Of a stretch of 64,000 bases of DNA, positions 10,869-24,880 are shown in pieces. The notes under the pieces were generated by a model. It was not told the DNA's origin. It was given only the letters and a program-made list of their open reading frames with translations, and made no database searches. The position numbers and the translations under genes are program-made. This DNA is from Panagrolaimus kolymaensis (lineage: Eukaryota; Nematoda; Chromadorea; Rhabditida; Panagrolaimidae). Every line of letters starts with the position of its first letter. Within the stretch, counting starts at the first letter, position 1. The stretch lies in assembly GCA_028622995.1 (NCBI GenBank), contig JAJQJQ010000037.1, positions 434,001 to 498,000 on the forward strand, written 5' to 3'.

Positions 10869-12604
10869 GCTTTGATGGATTGGACCTTTAAATGATGAGG
10901 TCATAAGTAAATATTTTTTTATTTTTTTAACCGCCATTTTCAAACAAAATGTTTCGAAATAAATAAAAATCACTGCAGAATTAGTTTCTGAAGCTTTGAT
11001 GGATTGGACCTTTAAAAGTTGAGGCCATATTTATACTTTTTATTATTTTTTTAACCGCCATTTTCAAACAGAATGTTTCGAAATATATAAAAATCACTGC
11101 AAAAATAATTTCTGAAGCTTTGATGGATTGGACCTTTAAAAGTTGAGGCCATATTTATACTTTTTATTATTTTTTTAACCGCCATTTTCAAACAGAATGT
11201 TTCGAAATAAATATAAATCACTTCAAAAATAATTTCTGAAGCTTTGATGGATTGGACCTTTAAAAGTTGAGGCCAAATTTATACTTTTTATTATTTTTTT
11301 AACCGCCATTTTCAAACAGAATGTTTCGAAATATATAAAAATCACTGCAAAAATAATTTCTGAAGCTTTGATGGATTGGACCTTTAAAAGTTGAGGCCAT
11401 ATTTATACTTTTTATTATTTTTTTAACAGCCATTTTCAAACAAAATGTTTCGAAATAAATAAAAATAACTGCAGAATTAGTTTCTGAAGCTTTGATGGAT
11501 TGGACCTTTAAATGATGAGGTCATAAGTAAATATTTTTTTATTTTTTTAACCGCCATTTTCAAAGAAAATGTTTCGAAATAAATAAAAATCACTGCAAAA
11601 ATAATTTCTGAAGCTTTGATGGATTGGACCTTTAAAAGTTGAGGCCATATTTATACTTTTTATAATTTTTTTAACAGCCATTTTCAAACAAAATGTTTCG
11701 AAATAAATAAAAATAACTGCAGAATTAGTTTCTGAAGCTTTGATGGATTGGACCTTTAAAAGTTGAGGCCATATTTATACTTTTTATTATTTTTTTAACC
11801 GCCATTTTCAAACAGAATGTTTCGAAATAAATAAAAATCACTGCAAAAATAATTTCTGAAGCTTTGATGGATTGGACCTTTAAAAGTTGAGGCCATATTT
11901 AAACATTTTATTATTTTTTTAACCGCCATTTTCAAAGAAAATGTTTCGAAATAAATAAAAATCACTGCAAAAATAATTTCTGAAGCTTTGATGGATTGGA
12001 CCTTTAAATGTTGAGGTCATAAGTAAATATTTTTTTATTTTCTTACCAGCCTTTTTAAAGCAAAATGTTTCGAAATTAATAAAAATCACTGCAAAAATAA
12101 TTTCTGAAGCTTTGATGGATTGGACCTTTAAAAGTTGAGGCCATATTTATACTTTTTATAATTTTTTTAACCGCCATTTTCAAACAAAATGTTTCGAAAT
12201 AAATAAAAATCACTGCAGAATTAGTTTCTGAAGCTTTGATGGATTGGACCTTTAAATGTTGAGGTCATAAGTAAATATTTTTTTATTTTTTTAACCGCCA
12301 TTTTCAAACAGAATGTTTCGAAATAAATATAAATCACTGCAGAATTAGTTTCTGAAGCTTTGATGGATTGGACCTTTAAATGTTGAGGTCATAAGTAAAT
12401 ATTTTTTTATTTTTTTAACCGCCATTTTCAAACAGAATGTTTCGAAATAAATATAAATCACTGCAGAATTAGTTTCTGAAGCTTTGATGGATTGGACCTT
12501 TAAATGTTGAGGTCATAAGTAAATATTTTTTTATTTTTTTACCAGCCATTTTCAAACAGAATGTTTCGAAATTAATAAAAATCACTACAAAAATAATTTC
12601 TGAA

Positions 12605-12728
12605 GCTTTGATGGATTGGACCTTTAAAAGTTGAGGTCATAAGTAAATATTTTTTTATTTTTTTACCAGCCTGTTTAAAGCAAAATGTTTCGAAATTAAT
12701 AAAAATCACTGCATAAATAATTTCTGAA
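12605..12728. repeat. Reference monomer, type X-l (CCTGTTTAAAG)
   Basis: The monomer starts like a GGCC type (AAAAGTTGAGG) but continues with TCATAAGTAAAT, then ACCAGCCTGTTTAAAGC, AAATTAAT and usually a CACTGCATAAATAA tail. It looks like a recombinant haplotype. It is found only in domain B and the left part of domain D (30585, 31453, 31825, 32693, 33189), with a GATGAGG relative at 34801. Confidence 0.8.
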
Positions 12729-13596
12729 GCTTTGATGGATTGGACCTTTAAAAGTTGAGGCCATATTTATACTTTTTATAATTTTTTTAACCGCCATTTT
12801 CAAACAAAATGTTTCGAAATAAATAAAAATCACTGCAGAATTAGTTTCTGAAGCTTTGATGGATTGGACCTTTAAATGTTGAGGTCATAAGTAAATATTT
12901 TTTTATTTTCTTACCAGCCTTTTTAAAGCAAAATGTTTCGAAATTAATAAAAATCACTGCAAAAATAATTTCTGAAGCTTTGATGGATTGGACCTTTAAA
13001 AGTTGAGGCCATATTTATACTTTTTATAATTTTTTTAACCGCCATTTTCAAACAAAATGTTTCGAAATAAATAAAAATCACTACAAAAATAATTTCTGAA
13101 GCTTTGATGGATTGGACCTTTAAAAGTTGAGGTCATAAGTAAATATTTTTTTATTTTTTTACCAGCCTGTTTAAAGCAAAATGTTTCGAAATTAATAAAA
13201 ATCACTGCAGAATTAGTTTCTGAAGCTTTGATGGATTGGACCTTTAAATGATGAGGTCATAAGTAAATATTTTTTTATTTTTTTAACCGCCATTTTCAAA
13301 CAGAATGTTTCGAAATAAATATAAATCACTGCAGAATTAGTTTCTGAAGCTTTGATGGATTGGACCTTTAAATGTTGAGGTCATAAGTAAATATTTTTTT
13401 ATTTTCTTACCAGCCTTTTTAAAGCAAAATGTTTCGAAATTAATAAAAATCACTGCAAAAATAATTTCTGAAGCTTTGATGGATTGGACCTTTAAAAGTT
13501 GAGGTCATAAGTAAATATTTTTTTATTTTCTTACCAGCCTTTTTAAAGCAAAATGTTTCGAAATTAATAAAAATCACTGCAAAAATAATTTCTGAA

Positions 13597-14092
13597 GCTT
13601 TGATGGATTGGACCTTTAAAAGTTGAGGCCAAATTTATACATTTTATTATTTTTTTAACCGCCATTTTCAAAGAAAATGTTTCGAAATTAATAAAAATCA
13701 CTGCATAAATAATTTCTGAAGCTTTGATGGATTGGACCTTTAAAAGTTGAGGCCAAATTTATACATTTTATTATTTTTTTAACCGCCATTTTCAAAGAAA
13801 ATGTTTCGAAATTAATAAAAATCACTGCATAAATAATTTCTGAAGCTTTGATGGATTGGACCTTTAAAAGTTGAGGCCAAATTTATACATTTTATTATTT
13901 TTTTAACCGCCATTTTCAAAGAAAATGTTTCGAAATTAATAAAAATCACTGCATAAATAATTTCTGAAGCTTTGATGGATTGGACCTTTAAAAGTTGAGG
14001 CCAAATTTATACATTTTATTATTTTTTTAACCGCCATTTTCAAAGAAAATGTTTCGAAATTAATAAAAATCACTGCATAAATAATTTCTGAA
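13597..14092. repeat. Four consecutive identical-looking monomers (CCAAATTT type)
   Basis: Four tandem copies share GAGGCCAAATTTATACATTTT, CAAAGAAAATG, AAATTAAT and a CACTGCATAAATAA tail, with no difference visible by eye. Further single copies lie at 14465 and, with another tail, at 15705. This is a local single-monomer amplification within the otherwise most diverse domain. Confidence 0.75.
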
Positions 14093-15456
14093 GCTTTGAT
14101 GGATTGGACCTTTAAAAGTTGAGGCCATATTTATACTTTTTATAATTTTTTTAACCGCCATTTTCAAACAAAATGTTTCGAAATAAATAAAAATCACTGC
14201 AGAATTAGTTTCTGAAGCTTTGATGGATTGGACCTTTAAATGTTGAGGTCATAAGTAAATATTTTTTTATTTTCTTACCAGCCTTTTTAAAGCAAAATGT
14301 TTCGAAATTAATAAAAATCACTGCAAAAATAATTTCTGAAGCTTTGATGGATTGGACCTTTAAAAGTTGAGGTCATAAGTAAATATTTTTTTATTTTCTT
14401 ACCAGCCTTTTTAAAGCAAAATGTTTCGAAATTAATAAAAATCACTGCATAAATAATTTCTGAAGCTTTGATGGATTGGACCTTTAAAAGTTGAGGCCAA
14501 ATTTATACATTTTATTATTTTTTTAACCGCCATTTTCAAAGAAAATGTTTCGAAATTAATAAAAATCACTGCATAAATAATTTCTGAAGCTTTGATGGAT
14601 TGGACCTTTAAAAGTTGAGGCCATATTTATACTTTTTATAATTTTTTTAACCGCCATTTTCAAACAAAATGTTTCGAAATAAATAAAAATCACTGCAGAA
14701 TTAGTTTCTGAAGCTTTGATGGATTGGACCTTTAAAAGTTGAGGCCATATTTATACTTTTTATAATTTTTTTAACCGCCATTTTCAAACAAAATGTTTCG
14801 AAATAAATAAAAATCACTACAAAAATAATTTCTGAAGCTTTGATGGATTGGACCTTTAAAAGTTGAGGTCATAAGTAAATATTTTTTTATTTTTTTACCA
14901 GCCTGTTTAAAGCAAAATGTTTCGAAATTAATAAAAATCACTGCAGAATTAGTTTCTGAAGCTTTGATGGATTGGACCTTTAAATGATGAGGTCATAAGT
15001 AAATATTTTTTTATTTTTTTAACCGCCATTTTCAAACAGAATGTTTCGAAATAAATATAAATCACTGCAGAATTAGTTTCTGAAGCTTTGATGGATTGGA
15101 CCTTTAAATGTTGAGGTCATAAGTAAATATTTTTTTATTTTTTTACCAGCCATTTTCAAACAGAATGTTTCGAAATTAATAAAAATCACTACAAAAATAA
15201 TTTCTGAAGCTTTGATGGATTGGACCTTTAAAAGTTGAGGTCATAAGTAAATATTTTTTTATTTTTTTACCAGCCTGTTTAAAGCAAAATGTTTCGAAAT
15301 TAATAAAAATCACTGCATAAATAATTTCTGAAGCTTTGATGGATTGGACCTTTAAAAGTTGAGGACATATTTATACATTTTATTATTTTTTTACCAGCCA
15401 TTTTCAAACAGAATGTTTCGAAATTAATAAAAATCACTACAAAAATAATTTCTGAA

Positions 15457-15580
15457 GCTTTGATGGATTGGACCTTTAAAAGTTGAGGACATATTTATAC
15501 ATTTTATTATTTTTTTAACCGCCATTTTCAAAGAAAATGTTTCGAAATAAATAAAAATCACTGCAAAAATAATTTCTGAA
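15457..15580. repeat. Reference monomer, type D (GAGGACATATTT)
   Basis: Diagnostic GAGGACAT instead of GAGGCCAT, with TTATACATTTTATTATT and AACCGCC or ACCAGCC. It is rare: 15333, 15457 and 15953 left of the core; 30461, 30709, 30833 and 31701 right of it. It is one of the types that mirror each other on both sides of the core. Confidence 0.8.
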
Positions 15581-16572
15581 GCTTTGATGGATTGGACCTT
15601 TAAAAGTTGAGGTCATAAGTAAATATTTTTTTATTTTCTTACCAGCCTTTTTAAAGCAAAATGTTTCGAAATTAATAAAAATCACTGCATAAATAATTTC
15701 TGAAGCTTTGATGGATTGGACCTTTAAAAGTTGAGGCCAAATTTATACATTTTATTATTTTTTTAACCGCCATTTTCAAAGAAAATGTTTCGAAATAAAT
15801 ATAAATCACTGCAGAATTAGTTTCTGAAGCTTTGATGGATTGGACCTTTAAAAGTTGAGGTCATAAGTAAATATTTTTTTATTTTTTTACCAGCCATTTT
15901 CAAACAGAATGTTTCGAAATTAATAAAAATCACTACAAAAATAATTTCTGAAGCTTTGATGGATTGGACCTTTAAAAGTTGAGGACATATTTATACATTT
16001 TATTATTTTTTTAACCGCCATTTTCAAAGAAAATGTTTCGAAATAAATAAAAATCACTGCAAAAATAATTTCTGAAGCTTTGATGGATTGGACCTTTAAA
16101 AGTTGAGGCCATATTTATACTTTTTATAATTTTTTTAACCGCCATTTTCAAACAAAATGTTTCGAAATAAATAAAAATCACTGCAGAATTAGTTTCTGAA
16201 GCTTTGATGGATTGGACCTTTAAATGATGAGGTCATAAGTAAATATTTTTTTATTTTTTTAACCGCCATTTTCAAACAGAATGTTTCGAAATAAATATAA
16301 ATCACTGCAGAATTAGTTTCTGAAGCTTTGATGGATTGGACCTTTAAATGTTGAGGTCATAAGTAAATATTTTTTTATTTTTTTACCAGCCATTTTCAAA
16401 CAGAATGTTTCGAAATTAATAAAAATCACTACAAAAATAATTTCTGAAGCTTTGATGGATTGGACCTTTAAAAGTTGAGGTCATAAGTAAATATTTTTTT
16501 ATTTTTTTACCAGCCTGTTTAAAGCAAAATGTTTCGAAATTAATAAAAATCACTGCATAAATAATTTCTGAA

Positions 16573-18184
16573 GCTTTGATGGATTGGACCTTTAAAAGTT
16601 GAGGCCATATTTATACTTTTTATAATTTTTTTAACCGCCATTTTCAAACAAAATGTTTCGAAATAAATAAAAATCACTGCAGAATTAGTTTCTGAAGCTT
16701 TGATGGATTGGACCTTTAAATGTTGAGGTCATAAGTAAATATTTTTTTATTTTTTTACCAGCCATTTTCAAACAGAATGTTTCGAAATTAATAAAAATCA
16801 CTACAAAAATAATTTCTGAAGCTTTGATAGATTGGACCTTTAAAAGTTGAGGCCATATTTATACTTTTTATAATTTTTTTAACCGCCATTTTCAAACAAA
16901 ATGTTTCGAAATAAATAAAAATCACTGCAGAATTAGTTTCTGAAGCTTTGATGGATTGGACCTTTAAATGTTGAGGTCATAAGTAAATATTTTTTTATTT
17001 TCTTACCAGCCTTTTTAAAGCAAAATGTTTCGAAATTAATAAAAATCACTGCAAAAATAATTTCTGAAGCTTTGATGGATTGGACCTTTAAAAGTTGAGG
17101 CCATATTTATACTTTTTATAATTTTTTTAACCGCCATTTTCAAACAAAATGTTTCGAAATAAATAAAAATCACTGCAGAATTAGTTTCTGAAGCTTTGAT
17201 GGATTGGACCTTTAAATGTTGAGGTCATAAGTAAATATTTTTTTATTTTTTTACCAGCCATTTTCAAACAGAATGTTTCGAAATTAATAAAAATCACTAC
17301 AAAAATAATTTCTGAAGCTTTGATGGATTGGACCTTTAAAAGTTGAGGCCATATTTATACTTTTTATAATTTTTTTAACCGCCATTTTCAAACAAAATGT
17401 TTCGAAATAAATAAAAATCACTGCAGAATTAGTTTCTGAAGCTTTGATGGATTGGACCTTTAAATGTTGAGGTCATAAGTAAATATTTTTTTATTTTCTT
17501 ACCAGCCTTTTTAAAGCAAAATGTTTCGAAATTAATAAAAATCACTGCAAAAATAATTTCTGAAGCTTTGATGGATTGGACCTTTAAAAGTTGAGGCCAT
17601 ATTTATACTTTTTATAATTTTTTTAACCGCCATTTTCAAACAAAATGTTTCGAAATAAATAAAAATCACTGCAGAATTAGTTTCTGAAGCTTTGATGGAT
17701 TGGACCTTTAAATGTTGAGGTCATAAGTAAATATTTTTTTATTTTTTTACCAGCCATTTTCAAACAGAATGTTTCGAAATTAATAAAAATCACTACAAAA
17801 ATAATTTCTGAAGCTTTGATGGATTGGACCTTTAAAAGTTGAGGCCATATTTATACTTTTTATAATTTTTTTAACCGCCATTTTCAAACAAAATGTTTCG
17901 AAATAAATAAAAATCACTGCAGAATTAGTTTCTGAAGCTTTGATGGATTGGACCTTTAAATGTTGAGGTCATAAGTAAATATTTTTTTATTTTCTTACCA
18001 GCCTTTTTAAAGCAAAATGTTTCGAAATTAATAAAAATCACTGCAAAAATAATTTCTGAAGCTTTGATGGATTGGACCTTTAAAAGTTGAGGCCATATTT
18101 ATACTTTTTATAATTTTTTTAACCGCCATTTTCAAACAAAATGTTTCGAAATAAATAAAAATCACTGCAGAATTAGTTTCTGAA
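16573..18184. repeat. 496-bp tetramer HOR (Q, U-h, Q, S-k)
   Basis: The order Q-c, U-h (CACTACA), Q-c, S-k is repeated at 16573, 17069 and 17565, and a further Q-c follows at 18061. The two Q-c monomers per unit look the same by eye apart from a GATAG private change at 16829. Confidence 0.8.
17193..17316. repeat. Reference monomer, type U-h (ACCAGCCATTTTC, CACTACA tail)
   Basis: This is a GGTC-haplotype monomer with ACCAGCCATTTTCAAACAGAATG, AAATTAAT and a CACTACAAAAATAA tail (position 107 G to A). It is recurrent in domain B and the left part of the core, reappears with a CACTGCA tail within core HORs (19425, 24633, 27113, 28353, 29593), and marks the right core border at 30337 with its CACTACA tail. 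Confidence 0.8.
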
Positions 18185-20912
18185 GCTTTGATGGATTGGA
18201 CCTTTAAATGTTGAGGTCATAAGTAAATATTTTTTTATTTTCTTACCAGCCTTTTTAAAGCAAAATGTTTCGAAATTAATAAAAATCACTGCAAAAATAA
18301 TTTCTGAAGCTTTGATGGATTGGACCTTTAAAAGTTGAGGCCATATTTATACTTTTTATAATTTTTTTAACCGCCATTTTCAAACAAAATGTTTCGAAAT
18401 AAATAAAAATCACTGCAAAAATAATTTCTGAAGCTTTGATGGATTGGACCTTTAAAAGTTGAGGCCATATTTATACTTTTTATAATTTTTTTAACCGCCA
18501 TTTTCAAACAAAATGTTTCGAAATTAATAAAAATCACTGCATAAATAATTTCTGAAGCTTTGATGGATTGGACCTTTAAAAGTTGAGGCCATATTTATAC
18601 TTTTTATAATTTTTTTAACCGCCATTTTCAAACAAAATGTTTCGAAATAAATAAAAATCACTGCAGAATTAGTTTCTGAAGCTTTGATGGATTGGACCTT
18701 TAAATGTTGAGGTCATAAGTAAATATTTTTTTATTTTCTTACCAGCCTTTTTAAAGCAAAATGTTTCGAAATTAATAAAAATCACTGCAAAAATAATTTC
18801 TGAAGCTTTGATGGATTGGACCTTTAAAAGTTGAGGCCATATTTATACTTTTTATAATTTTTTTAACCGCCATTTTCAAACAAAATGTTTCGAAATTAAT
18901 AAAAATCACTGCAAAAATAATTTCTGAAGCTTTGATGGATTGGACCTTTAAAAGTTGAGGCCATATTTATACTTTTTATAATTTTTTTAACCGCCATTTT
19001 CAAACAAAATGTTTCGAAATTAATAAAAATCACTGCATAAATAATTTCTGAAGCTTTGATGGATTGGACCTTTAAAAGTTGAGGCCATATTTATACTTTT
19101 TATAATTTTTTTAACCGCCATTTTCAAACAAAATGTTTCGAAATAAATAAAAATCACTGCAGAATTAGTTTCTGAAGCTTTGATGGATTGGACCTTTAAA
19201 TGTTGAGGTCATAAGTAAATATTTTTTTATTTTCTTACCAGCCTTTTTAAAGCAAAATGTTTCGAAATTAATAAAAATCACTGCAAAAATAATTTCTGAA
19301 GCTTTGATGGATTGGACCTTTAAAAGTTGAGGCCATATTTATACTTTTTATAATTTTTTTAACCGCCATTTTCAAACAAAATGTTTCGAAATAAATAAAA
19401 ATCACTGCAGAATTAGTTTCTGAAGCTTTGATGGATTGGACCTTTAAATGTTGAGGTCATAAGTAAATATTTTTTTATTTTTTTACCAGCCATTTTCAAA
19501 CAGAATGTTTCGAAATTAATAAAAATCACTGCAAAAATAATTTCTGAAGCTTTGATGGATTGGACCTTTAAAAGTTGAGGCCATATTTATACTTTTTATA
19601 ATTTTTTTAACCGCCATTTTCAAACAAAATGTTTCGAAATAAATAAAAATCACTGCAAAAATAATTTCTGAAGCTTTGATGGATTGGACCTTTAAAAGTT
19701 GAGGCCATATTTATACTTTTTATAATTTTTTTAACCGCCATTTTCAAACAAAATGTTTCGAAATTAATAAAAATCACTGCATAAATAATTTCTGAAGCTT
19801 TGATGGATTGGACCTTTAAAAGTTGAGGCCATATTTATACTTTTTATAATTTTTTTAACCGCCATTTTCAAACAAAATGTTTCGAAATAAATAAAAATCA
19901 CTGCAGAATTAGTTTCTGAAGCTTTGATGGATTGGACCTTTAAATGTTGAGGTCATAAGTAAATATTTTTTTATTTTCTTACCAGCCTTTTTAAAGCAAA
20001 ATGTTTCGAAATTAATAAAAATCACTGCAAAAATAATTTCTGAAGCTTTGATGGATTGGACCTTTAAAAGTTGAGGCCATATTTATACTTTTTATAATTT
20101 TTTTAACCGCCATTTTCAAACAAAATGTTTCGAAATAAATAAAAATCACTGCAAAAATAATTTCTGAAGCTTTGATGGATTGGACCTTTAAAAGTTGAGG
20201 CCATATTTATACTTTTTATAATTTTTTTAACCGCCATTTTCAAACAAAATGTTTCGAAATTAATAAAAATCACTGCATAAATAATTTCTGAAGCTTTGAT
20301 GGATTGGACCTTTAAAAGTTGAGGCCATATTTATACTTTTTATAATTTTTTTAACCGCCATTTTCAAACAAAATGTTTCGAAATAAATAAAAATCACTGC
20401 AGAATTAGTTTCTGAAGCTTTGATGGATTGGACCTTTAAAAGTTGAGGCCATATTTATACTTTTTATAATTTTTTTAACCGCCATTTTCAAACAAAATGT
20501 TTCGAAATAAATAAAAATCACTGCAAAAATAATTTCTGAAGCTTTGATGGATTGGACCTTTAAAAGTTGAGGCCATATTTATACTTTTTATAATTTTTTT
20601 AACCGCCATTTTCAAACAAAATGTTTCGAAATTAATAAAAATCACTGCATAAATAATTTCTGAAGCTTTGATGGATTGGACCTTTAAAAGTTGAGGCCAT
20701 ATTTATACTTTTTATAATTTTTTTAACCGCCATTTTCAAACAAAATGTTTCGAAATAAATAAAAATCACTGCAGAATTAGTTTCTGAAGCTTTGATGGAT
20801 TGGACCTTTAAATGTTGAGGTCATAAGTAAATATTTTTTTATTTTCTTACCAGCCTTTTTAAAGCAAAATGTTTCGAAATTAATAAAAATCACTGCAAAA
20901 ATAATTTCTGAA
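18185..20912. repeat. 496-bp tetramer series (S-k, Q, Q-CATAAAT, Q-CAGAATTAG)
   Basis: The order S-k, Q-c, Q-c with AAATTAAT and CACTGCATAA, Q-c with CACTGCAG is seen at 18185, 18681 and 19921. A six-monomer version at 19177 contains a U-h, and a three-monomer version at 20417 lacks S-k. The next unit, from 20789, is extended. Confidence 0.7.
18557..18680. repeat. Reference monomer, type Q-c (GGCC haplotype of the homogeneous core)
   Basis: Diagnostics: AAAAGTTGAGGCCAT, TTATACTTTTTATAATT, AACCGCCATTTTCAAACAAAATG and a CACTGCAGAATTAG tail with a PstI site. Sister versions differ at position 93 (A/T) and in the tail (CACTGCAAAAATAA or CACTGCATAAATAA). This type and its sisters make up most of 16573-30336. 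Confidence 0.85.
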
Positions 20913-23020
20913 GCTTTGATGGATTGGACCTTTAAAAGTTGAGGCCATATTTATACTTTTTATAATTTTTTTAACCGCCATTTTCAAACAAAATGTTTCG
21001 AAATTAATAAAAATCACTGCAAAAATAATTTCTGAAGCTTTGATGGATTGGACCTTTAAAAGTTGAGGCCATATTTATACTTTTTATAATTTTTTTAACC
21101 GCCATTTTCAAACAAAATGTTTCGAAATTAATAAAAATCACTGCAAAAATAATTTCTGAAGCTTTGATGGATTGGACCTTTAAAAGTTGAGGCCATATTT
21201 ATACTTTTTATAATTTTTTTAACCGCCATTTTCAAACAAAATGTTTCGAAATAAATAAAAATCACTGCAAAAATAATTTCTGAAGCTTTGATGGATTGGA
21301 CCTTTAAAAGTTGAGGCCATATTTATACTTTTTATAATTTTTTTAACCGCCATTTTCAAACAAAATGTTTCGAAATTAATAAAAATCACTGCATAAATAA
21401 TTTCTGAAGCTTTGATGGATTGGACCTTTAAAAGTTGAGGCCATATTTATACTTTTTATAATTTTTTTAACCGCCATTTTCAAACAAAATGTTTCGAAAT
21501 AAATAAAAATCACTGCAGAATTAGTTTCTGAAGCTTTGATGGATTGGACCTTTAAAAGTTGAGGCCATATTTATACTTTTTATAATTTTTTTAACCGCCA
21601 TTTTCAAACAAAATGTTTCGAAATTAATAAAAATCACTGCAAAAATAATTTCTGAAGCTTTGATGGATTGGACCTTTAAAAGTTGAGGCCATATTTATAC
21701 TTTTTATAATTTTTTTAACCGCCATTTTCAAACAAAATGTTTCGAAATTAATAAAAATCACTGCAAAAATAATTTCTGAAGCTTTGATGGATTGGACCTT
21801 TAAAAGTTGAGGCCATATTTATACTTTTTATAATTTTTTTAACCGCCATTTTCAAACAAAATGTTTCGAAATAAATAAAAATCACTGCAAAAATAATTTC
21901 TGAAGCTTTGATGGATTGGACCTTTAAAAGTTGAGGCCATATTTATACTTTTTATAATTTTTTTAACCGCCATTTTCAAACAAAATGTTTCGAAATAAAT
22001 AAAAATCACTGCAAAAATAATTTCTGAAGCTTTGATGGATTGGACCTTTAAAAGTTGAGGCCATATTTATACTTTTTATAATTTTTTTAACCGCCATTTT
22101 CAAACAAAATGTTTCGAAATTAATAAAAATCACTGCAAAAATAATTTCTGAAGCTTTGATGGATTGGACCTTTAAAAGTTGAGGCCATATTTATACTTTT
22201 TATAATTTTTTTAACCGCCATTTTCAAACAAAATGTTTCGAAATTAATAAAAATCACTGCAAAAATAATTTCTGAAGCTTTGATGGATTGGACCTTTAAA
22301 AGTTGAGGCCATATTTATACTTTTTATAATTTTTTTAACCGCCATTTTCAAACAAAATGTTTCGAAATAAATAAAAATCACTGCAAAAATAATTTCTGAA
22401 GCTTTGATGGATTGGACCTTTAAAAGTTGAGGCCATATTTATACTTTTTATAATTTTTTTAACCGCCATTTTCAAACAAAATGTTTCGAAATAAATAAAA
22501 ATCACTGCAAAAATAATTTCTGAAGCTTTGATGGATTGGACCTTTAAAAGTTGAGGCCATATTTATACTTTTTATAATTTTTTTAACCGCCATTTTCAAA
22601 CAAAATGTTTCGAAATTAATAAAAATCACTGCAAAAATAATTTCTGAAGCTTTGATGGATTGGACCTTTAAAAGTTGAGGCCATATTTATACTTTTTATA
22701 ATTTTTTTAACCGCCATTTTCAAACAAAATGTTTCGAAATTAATAAAAATCACTGCAAAAATAATTTCTGAAGCTTTGATGGATTGGACCTTTAAAAGTT
22801 GAGGCCATATTTATACTTTTTATAATTTTTTTAACCGCCATTTTCAAACAAAATGTTTCGAAATAAATAAAAATCACTGCATAAATAATTTCTGAAGCTT
22901 TGATGGATTGGACCTTTAAAAGTTGAGGCCATATTTATACTTTTTATAATTTTTTTAACCGCCATTTTCAAACAAAATGTTTCGAAATAAATAAAAATCA
23001 CTGCAGAATTAGTTTCTGAA
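20913..23020. repeat. Run of 17 GGCC monomers without any GGTC monomer
   Basis: All monomers from 20913 to 23020 are Q-c. They differ only at position 93 and the tail and form tetramers of two AAATTAAT monomers followed by two AAATAAAT monomers (21533-22028, 22029-22524, and a variant with CATAAAT then CAGAATTAG tails at 22525-23020). This is the longest single-haplotype run in the window. Confidence 0.75.
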
Positions 23021-24846
23021 GCTTTGATGGATTGGACCTTTAAATGTTGAGGTCATAAGTAAATATTTTTTTATTTTCTTACCAGCCTTTTTAAAGCAAA
23101 ATGTTTCGAAATTAATAAAAATCACTGCAAAAATAATTTCTGAAGCTTTGATGGATTGGACCTTTAAAAGTTGAGGCCATATTTATACTTTTTATAATTT
23201 TTTTAACCGCCATTTTCAAACAAAATGTTTCGAAATTAATAAAAATCACTGCAAAAATAATTTCTGAAGCTTTGATGGATTGGACCTTTAAAAGTTGAGG
23301 CCATATTTATACTTTTTATAATTTTTTTAACCGCCATTTTCAAACAAAATGTTTCGAAATAAATAAAAATCACTGCAGAATTAGTTTCTGAAGCTTTGAT
23401 GGATTGGACCTTTAAATGTTGAGGTCATAAGTAAATATTTTTTTATTTTCTTACCAGCCTTTTTAAAGCAAAATGTTTCGAAATTAATAAAAATCACTGC
23501 AGAATTAGTTTCTGAAGCTTTGATGGATTGGACCTTTAAAAGTTGAGGCCATATTTATACTTTTTATAATTTTTTTAACCGCCATTTTCAAACAAAATGT
23601 TTCGAAATAAATAAAAATCACTGCAGAATTAGTTTCTGAAGCTTTGATGGATTGGACCTTTAAATGTTGAGGTCATAAGTAAATATTTTTTTATTTTCTT
23701 ACCAGCCTTTTTAAAGCAAAATGTTTCGAAATTAATAAAAATCACTGCAAAAATAATTTCTGAAGCTTTGATGGATTGGACCTTTAAAAGTTGAGGCCAT
23801 ATTTATACTTTTTATAATTTTTTTAACCGCCATTTTCAAACAAAATGTTTCGAAATAAATAAAAATCACTGCAGAATTAGTTTCTGAAGCTTTGATGGAT
23901 TGGACCTTTAAAAGTTGAGGCCATATTTATACTTTTTATAATTTTTTTAACCGCCATTTTCAAACAAAATGTTTCGAAATAAATAAAAATCACTGCAGAA
24001 TTAGTTTCTGAAGCTTTGATGGATTGGACCTTTAAATGTTGAGGTCATAAGTAAATATTTTTTTATTTTCTTACCAGCCTTTTTAAAGCAAAATGTTTCG
24101 AAATTAATAAAAATCACTGCAAAAATAATTTCTGAAGCTTTGATGGATTGGACCTTTAAATGTTGAGGTCATAAGTAAATATTTTTTTATTTTCTTACCA
24201 GCCTTTTTAAAGCAAAATGTTTCGAAATTAATAAAAATCACTGCAAAAATAATTTCTGAAGCTTTGATGGATTGGACCTTTAAAAGTTGAGGCCATATTT
24301 ATACTTTTTATAATTTTTTTAACCGCCATTTTCAAACAAAATGTTTCGAAATAAATAAAAATCACTGCAAAAATAATTTCTGAAGCTTTGATGGATTGGA
24401 CCTTTAAAAGTTGAGGCCATATTTATACTTTTTATAATTTTTTTAACCGCCATTTTCAAACAAAATGTTTCGAAATTAATAAAAATCACTGCATAAATAA
24501 TTTCTGAAGCTTTGATGGATTGGACCTTTAAAAGTTGAGGCCATATTTATACTTTTTATAATTTTTTTAACCGCCATTTTCAAACAAAATGTTTCGAAAT
24601 AAATAAAAATCACTGCAGAATTAGTTTCTGAAGCTTTGATGGATTGGACCTTTAAATGTTGAGGTCATAAGTAAATATTTTTTTATTTTTTTACCAGCCA
24701 TTTTCAAACAGAATGTTTCGAAATTAATAAAAATCACTGCAAAAATAATTTCTGAAGCTTTGATGGATTGGACCTTTAAAAGTTGAGGCCATATTTATAC
24801 TTTTTATAATTTTTTTAACCGCCATTTTCAAACAAAATGTTTCGAA
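22401..24846. repeat. 20-mer HOR (2480-bp period), copy 1
   Basis: Nineteen consecutive monomers from 22401 have the same type order as those from 24881, including the AAATAAAT + CACTGCATAA monomer (22773 and 25253) and the S-k monomer with a CACTGCAG tail (23393 and 25873). The match ends where position 93 differs (monomer 24757 against 27237). Confidence 0.8.
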
Positions 24847-24880
24847 ATTAATAAAAATCACTGCAAAAATAATTTCTGAA

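Larger units (their letters stand above)
10869..16572. repeat. Domain B: diverse satellite types at left border of the core
   Basis: This domain has the highest diversity of monomer types in the window: AAATATATAAAA and AAATATAAAT changes after box 2, CCAAATTT in place of CCATATTT, GAGGACAT, CCTGTTTAAAG, CACTACA and CACTGCATAA tails. The trio [AAATATAAATCACTGCAG monomer, U-h, X-l] recurs at 12357-12728, 14961-15332 and 16201-16572. Confidence 0.75.
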